A stretch of DNA of 64,000 nt from Mimachlamys varia (Eukaryota > Mollusca > Bivalvia > Pectinida > Pectinidae), in assembly GCA_947623455.1 (NCBI GenBank), contig OX392527.1, positions 26,776,201 through 26,840,200 on the forward strand. The letters are read 5' to 3'. Position numbers and translations under genes: made by a program. This document shows positions 1-12,384 of this stretch, piece after piece. The notes under the pieces are model-generated. The model worked only from the letters and a program-made list of their open reading frames with translations, was not told where the DNA came from and did no database searches. Numbering within the stretch: position 1 is the stretch's first letter; each line of letters starts with the position of its first letter.

Positions 1-221
1 AATGTACACTGTACTATTGTTTAATGATTAGACAACGTTTAGTGTGAATAATTAACAATGATAGACAAGTTGGTCCTCACAGTTTCTCATGGGACTGTTG
101 AACAAATTTTGAAAACCAAAGCGAATCGCGGCTATTTGCTGTATTATTTGACCACTTTGGGTCCTCTGCAAAACATACAAGGCTCGGACAATGGCATTAG
201 ATTTATGTTGCTAACCAGCTC

Positions 222-358
222 ATCTTTTAAAGGCCAAATACAGGTAACTTTCGGCAAAACGAAAATCAAGCCTAATAACTTTTTTTTATATTTATGGATT
301 TAGTTAAGATTAACTGATATACTTAAGATAAATTACTACGCGGTTACCGGTACAGCAG
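222..358 (+). repeat. Interspersed repeat family D, copy 1
   Basis: Matches the reverse complement of 16644-16782 over about 130 bases. The shared parts run from a TTTAAAGGCC motif through TTCGGCAAAAC, GCCTAATAACTT and TTAGTTAAGATTAACTGATAT to CGCGGTTACCGGTAC. The copies differ by scattered substitutions and small indels, so they are old. No coding frame is preserved. The 81-codon open frame at 58-303 partly overlaps the repeat and is probably fortuitous. The class of element is unknown. Confidence 0.6.
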
Positions 359-714
359 CAGTTGAAAACTCGGTATTTGTCAACACGCGTCCGTTTTGAA
401 CGGTGTTCAAACTTCTTCTTGTTGTTGAAGTGGGCCACACCTGAATTATTTTCAATTCTTTTAAATTTCTGTCAAGAGTTTCTTGGTAGTAACCGCTCAG
501 GTTAACTTCGTTTTAAAATTATTTTTGCATGGCTATCAACTGGATTTTTTTTTATTATTATTATTTTTCAGAATCCCGACTTTCCTGAAGTTACGTATTT
601 TGGGCCTTTAAAGCAGATCTAGAATTGACACGACATCCTGTTTGTATGCTAAGAATCATTCCTCTAGTTCGTCACGATTCACAGCGGTTCCGAATATATC
701 GATCAAATTGGCGT
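359..714. other. Unassigned AT-rich sequence
   Basis: I see no gene, repeat or structure here apart from a short T-rich run around 545-570. Confidence 0.5.
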
Positions 715-905
715 ACCGAATGTTGTTCAATAGTTACCTGCACATGCGCAAAAGTAGGTGTTCAATAGCCATTTTTGGCAGTAGTAGGTGTACAAAAGGC
801 AGATGTGCATGCGCAGTGGTACATTGATTTTGTATGTAATAGTTAGTTGTGTATGCGTGGTAGAAGTGCAATAGTCAGGTGTGAAATAGTTCTGGTTTAT
901 AACAC
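715..905. repeat. Degenerate tandem repeat, about 30-35 bp units
   Basis: Phrases such as TTCAATAG, GCATGCGCA and GTAGGTGT recur with a spacing of roughly 30-35 bases across about five poorly matching units. It looks like an old, decayed minisatellite. Short open frames on both strands follow the repeat and are not taken as genes. Confidence 0.35.
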
Positions 906-2462
906 TAAATAGCCAGATGTACTTAATTTCTCTCGTTGACGGACAACGCACACAATTTGGCATTGAATACAAATGTCTAGTGAACGTGACATCTTGTGTT
1001 CTGTTTATGAGTGTACCAAATCAACAATATGTCTACTGTGTATGTTTATCAAATGTCATCATTTGTTCTCCGTCACAACAATGTATTGTTTGATTTCTTG
1101 TTCTCCTGATAAACAAACTATCACACTTGATACAAATATTGACAGGTCATATATCAAGTTGTCTCTGCATCTACACCGGGTATTTGCATATGTACACAGT
1201 TGTTTCTCCTTGGAAATCATGTCAAGAATGGGAGAAATTGAATGTTCATCTTATTGATTTTGCTTACATAGAATGCATACATTGGTACATGTCTACATAT
1301 CGATTATAGCTTCATGGTGACAGTGAAATGATATGAATATTAATGCAGTATTTTTATTTGGGTTACTCTACACTAAAGTACCATTCATTTGTGTTTTTAG
1401 GGCTTAGTCAACAATAGCATGCAATATGTGTTGCCTAAACATATATTGGTATCCGATGGCTCAGATCTGAGATCCGAGATTTCTCCTACATCCACGGAGT
1501 CCTGCAGGTACTCCTTTGATGTGTAGTCTTTCAAAGACACAATGTCTCCAAGACATATATGTGAGGAATCATTGCAAAGAAATGGTTTTCAATAAAGTAA
1601 ATATTCAACAGCGCGGATATGTAACAAGAACGCATGCTCAATGACATCCTACCACGACCCGTACTGCATAATCAAGTCAAGTCAATCTTGTGCACATTTA
1701 CAAAAGGCAATGTGATCAAAACATCAAGTTTAACACTGAGCAATGTATGACGTCATCACTTCCTGTTTATTCTTTTTTTTATTATTCAGTACATGTTAAA
1801 CATGAAAAAGTCTAGCATAGGCAAACATTTGATATGAACGTTTATATACAGTAGCACAGAACATTTGGCTATAACAAAATCAAGGCTTGAAAATAAGAAT
1901 GGTTTCATGAATATGGCCAGGGATTCGGTCGTAACTAAAATACAGCAAACTTGGGTCGTAACTTTAATACTCGAGTCGTAAATATTATACAGCATTATGT
2001 AACACAATTTATTTTAGTCGTATTTCATTCATTTATAAAACTTTTGCATAATATACAAGTGTCAAGACAGGTCTTAACGGTTCAATTATTCAGTTCAATT
2101 TATTATCTTCGGTATACACGAATATATGACACAGGAGGATCAGTGTGTGGGTGTTCAATGTGTCAGTTCTGCGTTATTGAACAGAATACTTTTATAGGCT
2201 GGTCAACAAAGCGTGTGATGAAATCGACGTTATGGCCTACTACCGTGTTCTAGTGACACGGATCTTTCTATAGAGGGCGACCTCGTGTTCCGACCACCAT
2301 TTATCTGAATCCGGGTCATGGAGCCGCTATTATCATTAAACAGTTACCAGTGGTGACATATACTTGTTTAATTTTTTTTTAGATTTTTATGTTGATATAA
2401 GTATGAACAGGAAATCGGTTTTTGGACACCACATGCGAATTGTGATGGTCCAAGCTTTCCTT
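906..2462. other. Unassigned sequence, no gene seen
   Basis: Only short open frames (100 codons or fewer) are present. None has recognisable protein character, convincing start context or splice signals. Confidence 0.5.
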
Positions 2463-2922
2463 TCATTCTTATATAATCTAATCTTGTTTGAAACAAGCAT
2501 TTTCATTGGCTTAAAAAATATGTTATCAGCCCATAACGTAACTTATGACGTCGCGGTTTATAACGTCGCTTTTGTAGCAGCGTAATGATTTGTAAGAGAA
2601 AAGAGTCCATCAATGAAGTGAATTTTCGCAGGTTATAGATTAAATTATAAGTATTTACTTAATCAATTTTTATGTAGATCACGTAACACACACATATGCT
2701 GCACCTCTTAAATTTAGTAATAGATACAGTATGCCGAAAAAATGAATTAAACTGCATCATACAGCTGTTTCGTCCTCCTAGGACTCTTCAGTGATGCTAG
2801 GGGCCAAAAGGTAGGAATCCTAAATTTCTAAACTAATGTAGGTATAGAAGGGTCAGGTGCGTAAAACCCCTTTAATTTATTATTTTATTTCGCTTTGTGT
2901 TATACCTCCATAACATAAAAAA
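2463..2922 (+). repeat. Interspersed repeat family F, copy 1, interrupted by a family A element
   Basis: Positions 2463-2660 match the reverse complement of 31640-31843 and the plus strand of 63131-63280. Shared landmarks are CTTGTTTGAAACAAG (a 7-base-arm hairpin, in copies 1 and 2), CATTTTCATTGGCTTAAAAA, TATAACGTCGCTTTT, GCAGCGTAATG and TATAGATTAAATTATAAG. The family's distal motif, TGTTATACCTCCATAACATA, resumes only at 2896-2916. A family A element occupies the gap. Non-coding; probably a non-autonomous DNA element, though its ends are not defined. Confidence 0.6.
2676..2876 (+). repeat. SINE-like interspersed repeat family A, copy 1
   Basis: About 200 bases closely resembling 12644-12842 and 13018-13210. 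It begins at CACGTAACACACACATATGC. It continues through CTGCACC, a TTTAGTAATAGATACAGTATG block, a short A run, CATACAGCTGTTTCGTCCTC, CTCTTCAGTGATGCTAGG, GCCAAAAGGT and TCAGGTGCGTAAAACCC. The length, lack of coding frame and shared central core suggest a SINE or short non-autonomous element. I cannot see a convincing tRNA-type promoter, so the class is open. Confidence 0.65.
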
Positions 2923-2929
2923 GATTAAA

Positions 2930-4997
2930 TGAACATTGGAAAAAAATCGTATTCTATTCATCATAACAAATAATTATAAATTGGAAGGAAAGGCCCAAAC
3001 ACATCATTTTTAATTGTTCCAGTTCATTCAGAAGTGTTGTACTGTAGATGACGTCACATCGCAGGTTTTGACACTCGGTTTGACAAAGCGGTAATTATAA
3101 AATCTTTACGGGAAGTACATTCAGCTCTTTACGCGTTCGTTTTCTTTGTTATTTCATGGATCATTCACAAAATATGATCGTACTTTGAGTTTGGTTATTA
3201 GTTGTTTTTGCCTCGCTATAGGCAGCGTAGTCCCAGAGTTCATACTTTCTGATGTAACCGACCCTTGTTATCGCTGTGTACAGACTTAATGAGAATAGAA
3301 CTATCTGGTAAGTATATGGTACGTCAGTAGACAGAACATGTTACTGTTAGGAAAATGATATGTAGCCTACCGAAAATTTAACTAACATTTAGTTACTGTG
3401 AAGACGTCAATGCTAGTTCTAACAAACCGTTAAACAAAACTGGCTATTTAGCAAGATACAGTGTAGATCATTGTATATTCCTCCTAAATTCCTTATAGGG
3501 ATGTATATACTGGTATTGTTGTAGAGCCCTGTGAGATTTGCCTTATTCGGACATATCGAAACATTTCTAAATTCCCAGCTTACAACACAGCTTGGCCAAA
3601 GATTTAACGTCAATACATGTACAGTATGGCACCAGTTGTGATATCGGCGTGCTGGCGAAATCAGGCACCACTTGACAAACATGTACATGAATCTACATAA
3701 TTGGAATAGATAAAAGCAGCATATTTTGTATATTTCAGGGGAATACAAATCTCGGAGTAATACGAAAGTTTCGACAATGAATTTTCGGATCAAACAGAAC
3801 TTCTTTGATTATGGCTTTCCGGCATTTTCTTATTCTCTTTATATAAACGAACGTACGTCGATAGTCTGAATGATCACGTGATGTATGCTGTACAGCTTGT
3901 GTTGGTATTACTTAACTATGGCATTAATCGTGATATCGAAAATTATTTCATTTATTTCTAAAATGGTCTATGAATCGGCATCAGAAGGCCTTTCTTTACA
4001 ACTCTTTCTATGAGTATACATGTAAAGTTCTATTTTGGGAGTTTACAGCGATATTTCCTGTCTAATATGTTTGTATATCAATGGACGCATTCTGTTGCCT
4101 GTGAATGACACTTTTGATCCAAGTGCCATCGATCACGTGCGATCAGTCTACCTACTGGTCATTACGAGTTGTCAGTCGAGCCGCAGGGACCGTCTCATTT
4201 CATATCCCGTAATATATTCCATTAAGATCGGAGAATGCACTGGGCTAGAATATCTGCCATGACCATTTTACATTGGAAATCCCAAAGGGAACGAGTAATC
4301 GCTCAAAATGAAAGTGTATCTCGGTATGATAATTGAGCAGCCCTTTCCAAGGATAATCTGAATCGTGGAGGATGTCATGCAGAGAGCCCCGCGGGGACAT
4401 AAAAACAAACTAAAGCATTTGTATTTTTATTTCCTTTCTTTGTCAATTTTTGTGACCAGCCAAACGGCTTTGAACTAATTTCTAAACGACAAACAAATGA
4501 TAACAAAATAGCGAAATTGAAAATGAAGTGGCTTCTTTGAATATATTTATCAATATGATTGGTATATTTGTATGTCCCGAACTGGGGAAGAACAAAATTA
4601 ATTTAAATACGTATTCGTTGCTTTGGTACATCAAGTGTATGCTGGTTGCAATTTTGTCCGAGCCAGAGAGGGAAAATGTTCAATTCTGAGAGAATTCCCA
4701 ACAACATTCGTCTCATAAGAGCAGGTATACTGATTGACATCTTATCCTCAGGGAGGAATCAGAAGGAAACTGTTTGCATCTAAAAAGTCTCTAAAGCAAA
4801 CGGGTTGTAGGGTTGGGTGCAACTCAAATGGATTGAACATGTAGTAGTGATACAGTTATAATATCATACAATAATTATACTCTGTGTTGTCTTCGCCTAT
4901 ATATTATTATTAAACCACATTGTAGTATAATATACTGTATACTACAATTTGCAATATCGCATCACATGACGTAATTCTGACGCCATGTAATATCAAA
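2930..4997. other. Unassigned sequence, no gene seen
   Basis: Includes a 124-codon open frame on the minus strand (3793-3419). It lacks recognisable domains, and its length is within what chance gives in 64 kb of DNA this AT-rich. No tandem repeat or large inverted repeat was noticed. Confidence 0.45.
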
Positions 4998-5215
4998 GCT
5001 TTGCACTCCGCCTCAGATAATATGTGTAATGGCTTTGAATTAATCGCTTAGATGACACTGATTTAAATCAGGCTATCATGACGTCGTTTCTTGCGCCATG
5101 TTGGACAACGTTAAGACAACGCTTTGCACTCCGCCTCAGATACCATGTACATAGTTTATTATGGCTTTAAATCAATAGCGTATATGACATTGATTTAAAC
5201 CAGACTTTTCCAGTA
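4998..5215. repeat. Local direct duplication of about 80 bp
   Basis: The segment from about 4998 to 5077 recurs at about 5127-5210. Both begin GCTTTGCACTCCGCCTCAGA and both contain ATGGCTTT, then a GACA(C/T)TGATTTAAA block. The second copy carries a short insertion near TACATAGTTTATT. The spacing is about 130 bases and the copies are diverged. Non-coding. Confidence 0.6.
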
Positions 5216-5312
5216 AAATAACAGACACGAAAAAGGGAGAACTTTTACCAACTATATCCCAAAGAAATAGACATGGACATATTTCAAAATCATCAATAAT
5301 GTAAATATATAT

Positions 5313-5445
5313 AACTGTTCCCATATATAGTATACGGCCGATATGAATAAAATTTTGGTGACATATAAATATTCATGTCGCCGTTCTATTTATCTGTCAC
5401 CAAAATTGTATCCATATCGACTGTATACTACATCTGGTAACAGTT
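5313..5445. mobile_element. Foldback / MITE-like element with 51-bp inverted arms
   Basis: The left arm 5313-5363, starting AACTGTT, is the inverse complement of the right arm 5395-5445, ending AACAGTT, with about 7 mismatches in 51. Both arms include TATAC and ATTTTGGTGACA. The spacer of about 31 bases can form the loop. The size and long arms fit a miniature inverted-repeat or foldback transposon. No clear target duplication is visible. Confidence 0.6.
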
Positions 5446-6394
5446 CAATGCTTAAATAATACGTCGATATTCTAATAACCACTTCATCACACCTAGGTCG
5501 TGGGTCGTATCATAGCAGTTGGCAATTTTTATCGTTGGTATATTCTCAACTGCCTAGTGTTAGTCGCTCACATCTAGCATTGAACAATTTCAGCACTGTC
5601 ATAATGCACAATGGAATTTCTTCGACGGTAAATCAAACAATGGCGGCTTCTTGTTGCGAGGTTCGACCATGTCATTACCATAACGGTGTGTCAATTTGTT
5701 TACATAAACACCGTTATCAGTAAATATAATTTATATATTAGAAGTACTATTCATTTAATTCAATTAAAAATTCACACGCAATGAAAAGAAGACACATATT
5801 GTTACAATATGTAGCTTTGTTATATTTTCTAAATTACGCTACATATCGAGTCTGGAACTTTATTATCTTAGCAAATACGTTCATCCTGGTTGTAATCGTA
5901 ACTTTGAATGTGTTTTCTTAATAAACCATTTGATCAATATCAATGATGTTAATGTAAAAATTGTACCTCATTTTGACTGAGTATACGGTACATATAGAAA
6001 TGCCCGCAGTAAGCAATGGACATATTCACTAAAGAGAGCTAACGCGCAACATAGAACACATGTATGTGCATAGCCATCTGGAACCTTACTATCGTGGGGT
6101 ACATGTACAATCCTTACATGCCTTAGATACCGCAGTTGTTATTCCCTGTCAAATGTTCCACATTCAGGGTCATTACCTCATTGTTAGCATCACATGAATC
6201 GATGGAATACATGTGGTACCTGTATGCTTTGTGATATCAACGTTATACATGTTCATGTATTTCAGTGAGGTTACACAATTTCTACCACAATAGGTGGGTG
6301 TTATTCAACTCTCAGGGTATCAAATAATCATTACAACTGTTGAATAACATTTTGTTTGTACTATACGTGAAATAAACTCTAAACGCATGTTGAC
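5446..6394. other. Unassigned sequence, no gene seen
   Basis: Only short unconvincing open frames. No repeat identified. Confidence 0.5.
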
Positions 6395-6706
6395 ACGATG
6401 AACTTTTACCGGAACAACGTCACTTGCTGATTGAACGACGTCATGGATTATTGACGTCGTAACCATTTGGCGGGAATATATACATTTTGCGCATATCACA
6501 GTCCGCGGTTGTCTCCAGTCAGTTGTTTCCGACTGAGATTGTGGTAGAAACAGGTCACAAGACCCGTGGTTATTGAATATGGTATATATCTCACTCTCGT
6601 TAATCATTACTTAAAAGTTAAAAAGACACTCGCTTAAGCTCGTGTCTTTTGAAACTTTTAATAAATAATTAACTCGAGTGAAATTATTACCATATCCAAC
6701 AACCAC
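6395..6706 (+). mobile_element. Family E repeat ending in a long hairpin
   Basis: Positions 6433-6575 match 12444-12565 (GACGTC repeats, TTGGCGGGAATATA, a GATTGTGGTAGAAA block, then GGTCAC and a CGTGG motif). Downstream, 6566-6633 and 6638-6706 are inverted complements over about 68 bases with roughly 80 % identity, so the element ends in a hairpin with a 4-base loop. The structure fits a non-autonomous foldback DNA element. The short open frame on the minus strand is incidental. Confidence 0.6.
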
Positions 6707-6757
6707 TCATTGTGTTACCTCTATATATTCAACATTAGATCCGCGCAATCGCAGGAA

Positions 6758-6822
6758 GCCAAATACACCCCAATGCCGCCTTCAGCAGGCAAATTCACCC
6801 CAATGCCGCCTTCAGCACTCAT
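6758..6822. repeat. Two tandem copies of a 27-bp unit
   Basis: CACCCCAATGCCGCCTTCAG occurs twice, 27 bases apart. A short GC-richer direct duplication with no gene context. Confidence 0.75.
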
Positions 6823-6829
6823 GCTTTGT

Positions 6830-8645
6830 ACGTACGTGTACACACTCAGGTACGTCCTTAATTTACTTTTATATCAGCTGATAATAAGACGCTAAGCCAG
6901 ATACAACCAAACAATTAACTAAGTTCTCTCTACACATGTAGTTTGAAGTTCCCATTCAGTCATGCGCAACGCCCACGATATTTGTAAATATTATCATAAA
7001 GCACTGTTTAGATATTATCAAACCGAATACAATTTGTCAGCAGCCCAAACAACGCGACCAGAACAATATGGATATGGATCGCTGCTACGGAATCTGTAAT
7101 GTAAATGTACTGAATGTATTGTCATCTGAAACAAAATAATTTAAAGATTTTATGAAACAGAATTAACATCTGAAAAAGACACAATTTAGTCTATTACCCT
7201 ATTTTGTAAATACATTAGGCGTAGGACAGACCCATATGACGCTTATTTCTCTGTAATAAATGTATTAGGACAACGACCTAGACCAGAGATTAGTGTCTGG
7301 ATGGATATTTGCTTCAAACGAAGGAAAATGAGACCCCTGTAAGCTCGTGCCTGGCGAGGTTCTATATCTTATCGGCCATATTAACAATGTACAACAACAT
7401 TAGTACATGTACTTGGAATAGCTTCTTTGTTTGATAATGCTCTTTAGCGTCTAATACTTAAATTGTTCGATTTTCGTGAATTACGTTTGATTATGTAATG
7501 TTTTTCACATTAATCGGAAGACGTTTTACAAGCTTTCCTCGGGGTAGGTAATAATGAATGTGGCGAAAGTCTCGCGTTTAAATGCAGGCTATAAGCGAGC
7601 GTCATTAGACAATATTGTCTAGCATCAGCAGCAAATAACTATACGGAACCCGTGACCGCTTCATCCATTAGTGTTTACTATAAAGATGTCCTACGGGGCC
7701 CTCAATTCATCTGTACGTGACAGTCGCTGTTAGGATGTAATGTAGAAAACAATAACTCAGTTGCAGTCTGTAAAAGTTACATATATAGCATCAGTTAAGG
7801 ATTGTCATTGTATAATAAAGGCACGTGCTTTACGCTGACGTTATTTGGAGGGGAGCGGTAGACATGTAGACTTCTCTGTGTCGAGGATAGAACGGATCCG
7901 GAGTCTCCTAGCTTTGTGTCGGAAAATTCTAAGCGAAAACGGCCTGGTTACACATTTGTTTGTCTGATGTATGTACAGCCATTGTTTTTTTCATAATTCA
8001 TGTACCTGTATTAAATCATACAGTACGGAAGCGATAACTGGATTCAAGATGATATGAATATTGAATTCCTCTAGTTGAAAAATGTATGCCGGTAAAGAAA
8101 ATAATAAAACATGTTGGATTGTTCGTTTCAAGTTTTTTATTTTTATTTTTTTTTTAATGTGAAAAATGTACTCCATATGATTTTCATCTCTCCGGGATGA
8201 AAACTGAGTTCTCTTGTTTTAGCTTTTTGGTCAATATAATGAACGTCCATTAATAATATTGCTTAGCTTCATGCTTTCGTCGAAAGGACAAAACAAGGAG
8301 AATCCGGGGTCTTTCGCCAAAACACTTGAATTCCCTCCCGTGTTTTCGATTTGGAAAGAAGCAAATCTTTCCTAACAATCACCAATCGCTGGCTTCAGCT
8401 TCATCAACATTAGTCAACTTAAAGAAATTCTCTATCTCTTACTTAACAATCTTCATAGAAAAGCATTACAGAAATTAAGGGGAAAAACTTAAGTTAAGGA
8501 GTTTTCCTAAGCTTATGTTTTTGTTTTGTTTTTTGTTTTGTTTTTTGCTATGGATGTTTTTAAGTTAAGGAATCAAGTGTATGTGTAAATTAATGAATGT
8601 TCATGAGTTTGGGTATGATTTGCCAGGGCTACTGGCATCGACCAT
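6830..8645. other. Unassigned sequence with simple T-rich tracts
   Basis: No gene seen. Contains a T-rich tract around 8132-8157 and an imperfect TTTTG/TTTTTG microsatellite around 8517-8549. Confidence 0.5.
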
Positions 8646-8649
8646 TTAA

Positions 8650-8949
8650 TTAGTGTGTATTACACAGACAATACGACCAGTGCTGTCCATCGATCATCAA
8701 CAGCTCTTCACCATTAGAGACCTTGAGTACTTGTGTCAAGTGACTAGGATCTTTTACTGACATTCCGAGGCGTGCAATACAATAATATAATTGCCCTGCC
8801 TTTGCCCTGGACACAGTCGACCGTCTTCTGTGACCACGTATTGACACTAACACAATTAGTATTTGTGTCTGTTGGAGTGATGCCTGCTCCAATTCATAAC
8901 TTGTAATGTCATTCTGGCATTGTAACGATTGGATGTTAATTGCCATTAA
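8650..8949 (-). other. Open frame continuing out of the 54-bp minisatellite; coding status unproven
   Basis: On the minus strand a frame stays open for about 100 codons of unique sequence after leaving the minisatellite at about 8950, ending at a stop at 8650. The unique part has a basic patch (R-G-H-R-R-R-S around 8820-8840) and mixed residue composition, but I recognise no domain. The array itself is only partly in frame: the 51-bp units at its upstream end switch frame, so one continuous protein is unlikely. It could be a decayed exon or simply chance. No splice sites or start context support it. Confidence 0.25.
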
Positions 8950-9530
8950 ATCGGTTATGAGAATAGTCTGAGCTACTGAGGTACCCTTCCCCAATGATAT
9001 ATGATCGGCTATGAGAACAGATTGAGTCATTGCGGTACCCCTCCCCAATGATATGTGATTGGTTATGAGAAGAGATTGAGTCATTGCGGTACCCCTCCCC
9101 AATGATATGTGATCGGTTATGAGAACAGATTGAGTCATTGCGGAACCCCTCCCCAATGATATGTGATCGGTTATGAGAACAGATTGAGCCACTGAGGTAC
9201 CTCTGCCCAATGATATGTGATTGGTTATGAGAACAGATTGAGTCATTGCGGTACCCCTTCCCAATGATATGTGATCGTTTATGAGAACAGATTGAGTCGA
9301 TGCGGTACCTCTACTCAATGATATGTGATTGGTTATGAGAACAGATTGAGTCACCGCGGTGCCCCTCCCCAATGATATGTGATTGGTTATGAGAACAGAT
9401 TGAGTCACCGCGGTACCCCTCCACAGTGATGTGATCGGTTATGAGAACAGATTGAGTCACTGAGGTACCCTCCACAGTGATGTGATTGGTTATGAGAACA
9501 GATTGAGTCACTGAGGTACCCTCCACAATT
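8950..9530. repeat. Minisatellite, 54-bp (and 51-bp) units, about 11 copies
   Basis: Repeated phrases are GGTTATGAGAACAGATTGAG, GTACCCCTCCCCAATGATAT and GTGAT(C/T)GG. Units from 8950 to about 9420 are 54 bases; those at the right end are about 51 bases, with CCACAGTGATGTG replacing CCCCAATGATATGTG. Because 54 is divisible by three, the minus strand stays open for many units with an 18-residue peptide period. Read as a tandem repeat rather than a gene. Confidence 0.9.
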
Positions 9531-10799
9531 ACCTACATCGAGTAAACTCATCAAAGGATTAGGCACATATAACACAACTTAGAAGTACCTTCTCTGATAC
9601 GTTTCATTATATAAATTACATGATTGTTTTTATTTTGTGATCGGTATGATCTCTTGACATTACCAACATACCACCTATACTGTCATGGACGATACCAACG
9701 ATGAAGCAAATCCAGAACACCATGCTGTATTGTTTCCAAGTTTCACCGTATAAATATACCCTTTATTTAGCCAATTCACAGTTTAATCGATTTTGAATTG
9801 ACACCGCGTTGTATTATTATTTTCTTTTTTATTGTACCTTTTATTATATATAAAAAATGTCATATATTATTATGGTTATTATCATCGACATCACTCCTAA
9901 AATGGGTTTTGAACTAAGTTCTCTACTAGTATATACTTCTAGTGTACACGGGTAGTTTCAAATGACAATAACGATAATATGAAATAGTCAAGCATAGCTT
10001 ACACAAATCTAAAACGATAGAATGACAAGAACAGGATTATATAACAAGATAAAAAAACATATGTCAGTCCCGGAGCGAGAATTACGATGAGCTCCACACA
10101 CAGAATAGATCCATCATTGGCCGTGATTGAAGATAGTGACTGAATTACAGCTGTATCTGGAGGTCCCGGGATCAGACGATACGACAAATTGTCAGAATGG
10201 TGAAGGAAATCACGGTTATTTAGAAACATGACAAATACAGTTTTTTATATCTGTATGCATGTATTAGATCTAGGGACGAGGAAACAAGAGAAGAAACCCA
10301 ATTTCAAGTCTACTACGTATGCAATATACGTATGATCAATATTCTTCGACGGAATCTCGAAAACCATGTACATGTAACTAGCATGCTTGGGTGTTTTATG
10401 TGGTAAACCATTTAACTTTAACCTTTGATGTATCAATCGACATTTCAAATTGAAATCCGATGAGAAAATCTTAATGTAAATTTCTGTTCCATTCCGTGTC
10501 TTATTGAAACCCAAAAACTCCTTACAAACCAAACAAACCGATCATGTTTGCATACCACGTATGAATGGTAATGTGTAATTGATTTTTAGTATGTGTCTAA
10601 GCAACGTAAGATACTAGCCATGAAGCGTTATAAAATATTCACGGCAACCCCAGGGTTCTTTATTGATATTTGTTATAAGGCATTTCAAATGAAAAAAAAA
10701 AACTGAAAAAATATATTTGTATCGTAATACATTGGCCGATATCGGACGGGAAAACAAAATATTTACGTACAAATCCTTTGTCAACAAGTTTTGAGGACT
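9531..10799. other. Unassigned sequence, no gene seen
   Basis: AT-rich, with short open frames only. No repeat family recognised. Confidence 0.5.
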
Positions 10800-10971
10800 T
10801 GACGTTTACTTGGATGTGTTAAACATTTAGATTGTGGGTGTCGTCGAGGAAGTAGAGGACGCTTACTCTTCTGCAACATTTGGTCTTGTTCTTTTACAAG
10901 GGTACCCATGTAAATCTTGTCTTGTTCGAATTTTTGCTCCTAGTTTATTTGTTTACGCTTCGATATTCTCT
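10800..10971 (+). repeat. RT retroelement family B, 3' tail fragment (copy 1)
   Basis: Aligns with the 3' tail of the RT element at 56255-56462: GTTTACTTGGATGTG, GGGTGTCGTCGA, TTACTCTTC, TTGGTCTTGTTCTTTTAC, then CGCTTCGATATTCTCT at the end. A segment just before the terminus (the GAGTTTGGATTATG region) is deleted. The 85-codon open frame starting at 10834 is read through this non-coding tail and is not a gene. Confidence 0.65.
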
Positions 10972-12384
10972 GTTTTTAAGTACGAGTATGTAGCGCTATA
11001 CAGACTGGATCATCCCAGATCTGATCTGTGTAGTTCCGTGTCTCGGTGCACCCGACACGCTACAGCAACATGCCGTCCTTGTTGGGACTGATTTATGATT
11101 GTGGGATACAACATTAAGAATTCAGAGGTCTGTTGTGATAAGAGACAAACTAGTGCATATTGTATGCAGGCTGAACCAGAACAAGGAAGGATGTTAAGCT
11201 TCACAGTATCTTCTTCGTTACATCTGCTAGGTCTTCACTATTTCGTGTCATTTGCATAAGGAAAGAGAGGGAAACTCATTATATCGACACATCACTTCCA
11301 GGCTAGGGTTAAACTACACTAGACACTGTGCTTTACGACGACTGTTCCCAGATAACTGTTGCCGTTGAGAACACATTGACACGTTAAACAATAAATTCTG
11401 AATCAATTACCGACTACCTTACAATGGTCATTAATGTGTTGCAGCTGAGCTGTCGGAAATGGGAGTGGAATGGTGGAAGACATTACCGCTTGGCCTAGAT
11501 TATGTGTGACGGACGGGATCGAGCTTGCTGTACTTTCGATAGAAGTACAAGTAATACCATATAAAATGCATTCTGATACTTTTAGACACAATCTCGCACA
11601 CAAACTCAACATTAACAATCGTGTCACACTCAACCTTCAACCTGGATTTGTATGGTGTCACCAAACGCGTTAACGTGTCACCAGGTTTCTATTCTACTGC
11701 TTGCTTTTCTATATCATTCCCATATATGGGGTCTTTGCAGTACCATTTTTGTAGACAAAAAATATTGTTTGCCTACATATGTCGCATTTAAAAAGTATAT
11801 TGGTACCAAGTAACTAGACATCAGGGTAGCACAGCAATACAAAGGCACGTATTTGTTCCCACGAAATAAGATACTAGTCTACATCAAATCGTCGACAAGT
11901 ATTTTATATGAAGCACACAAACGTAGTCGTAAAAACGTGGTAAGGTTAAATTATACAAGGACATTTAATACTTCCTTACATGTAATGTATTGTATGCTGA
12001 AGGCAGTGTTTGGTGCTAGCCTCCTTGTCCAGAATCCTTCAAAACTTAAATATAAAAATCTAAAACCGCCAAGAAATTGGTTTACCAAATCAAATAGACA
12101 ATGGATTTGTTGTGTCTTCCCTAAATGTCGAATGTGAGGACATTTTTATGGCATGGCCTGAGGACAATTTTTGTTGCCTTCCCTGCCTGAGAAACATTCG
12201 ATACTCAAGCTAAAAATGAGGTGCTGCTTAGAAATATGCCAACGAGAGGTTGCAAGGTCCCAAGCCATGGGTGAAGACCCTAAGCAGAGAACATATAACA
12301 CATTTCTACCTCAATACCCTGTGCTATTTCATTCTTAGACCAATATATAAATGGGCTGACTGTTGGATAAGTATATGTTGTATA
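10972..12384. other. Unassigned sequence, no gene seen
   Basis: Several open frames of 60-95 codons on both strands, none with recognisable protein character. Slightly GC-richer around 11020-11090. Nothing assigned. Confidence 0.45.

Noticed and set aside
3419..3793. 124-codon minus-strand frame
   Set aside because: No domain, signal or splice context; a few frames this long are expected by chance at this base composition.
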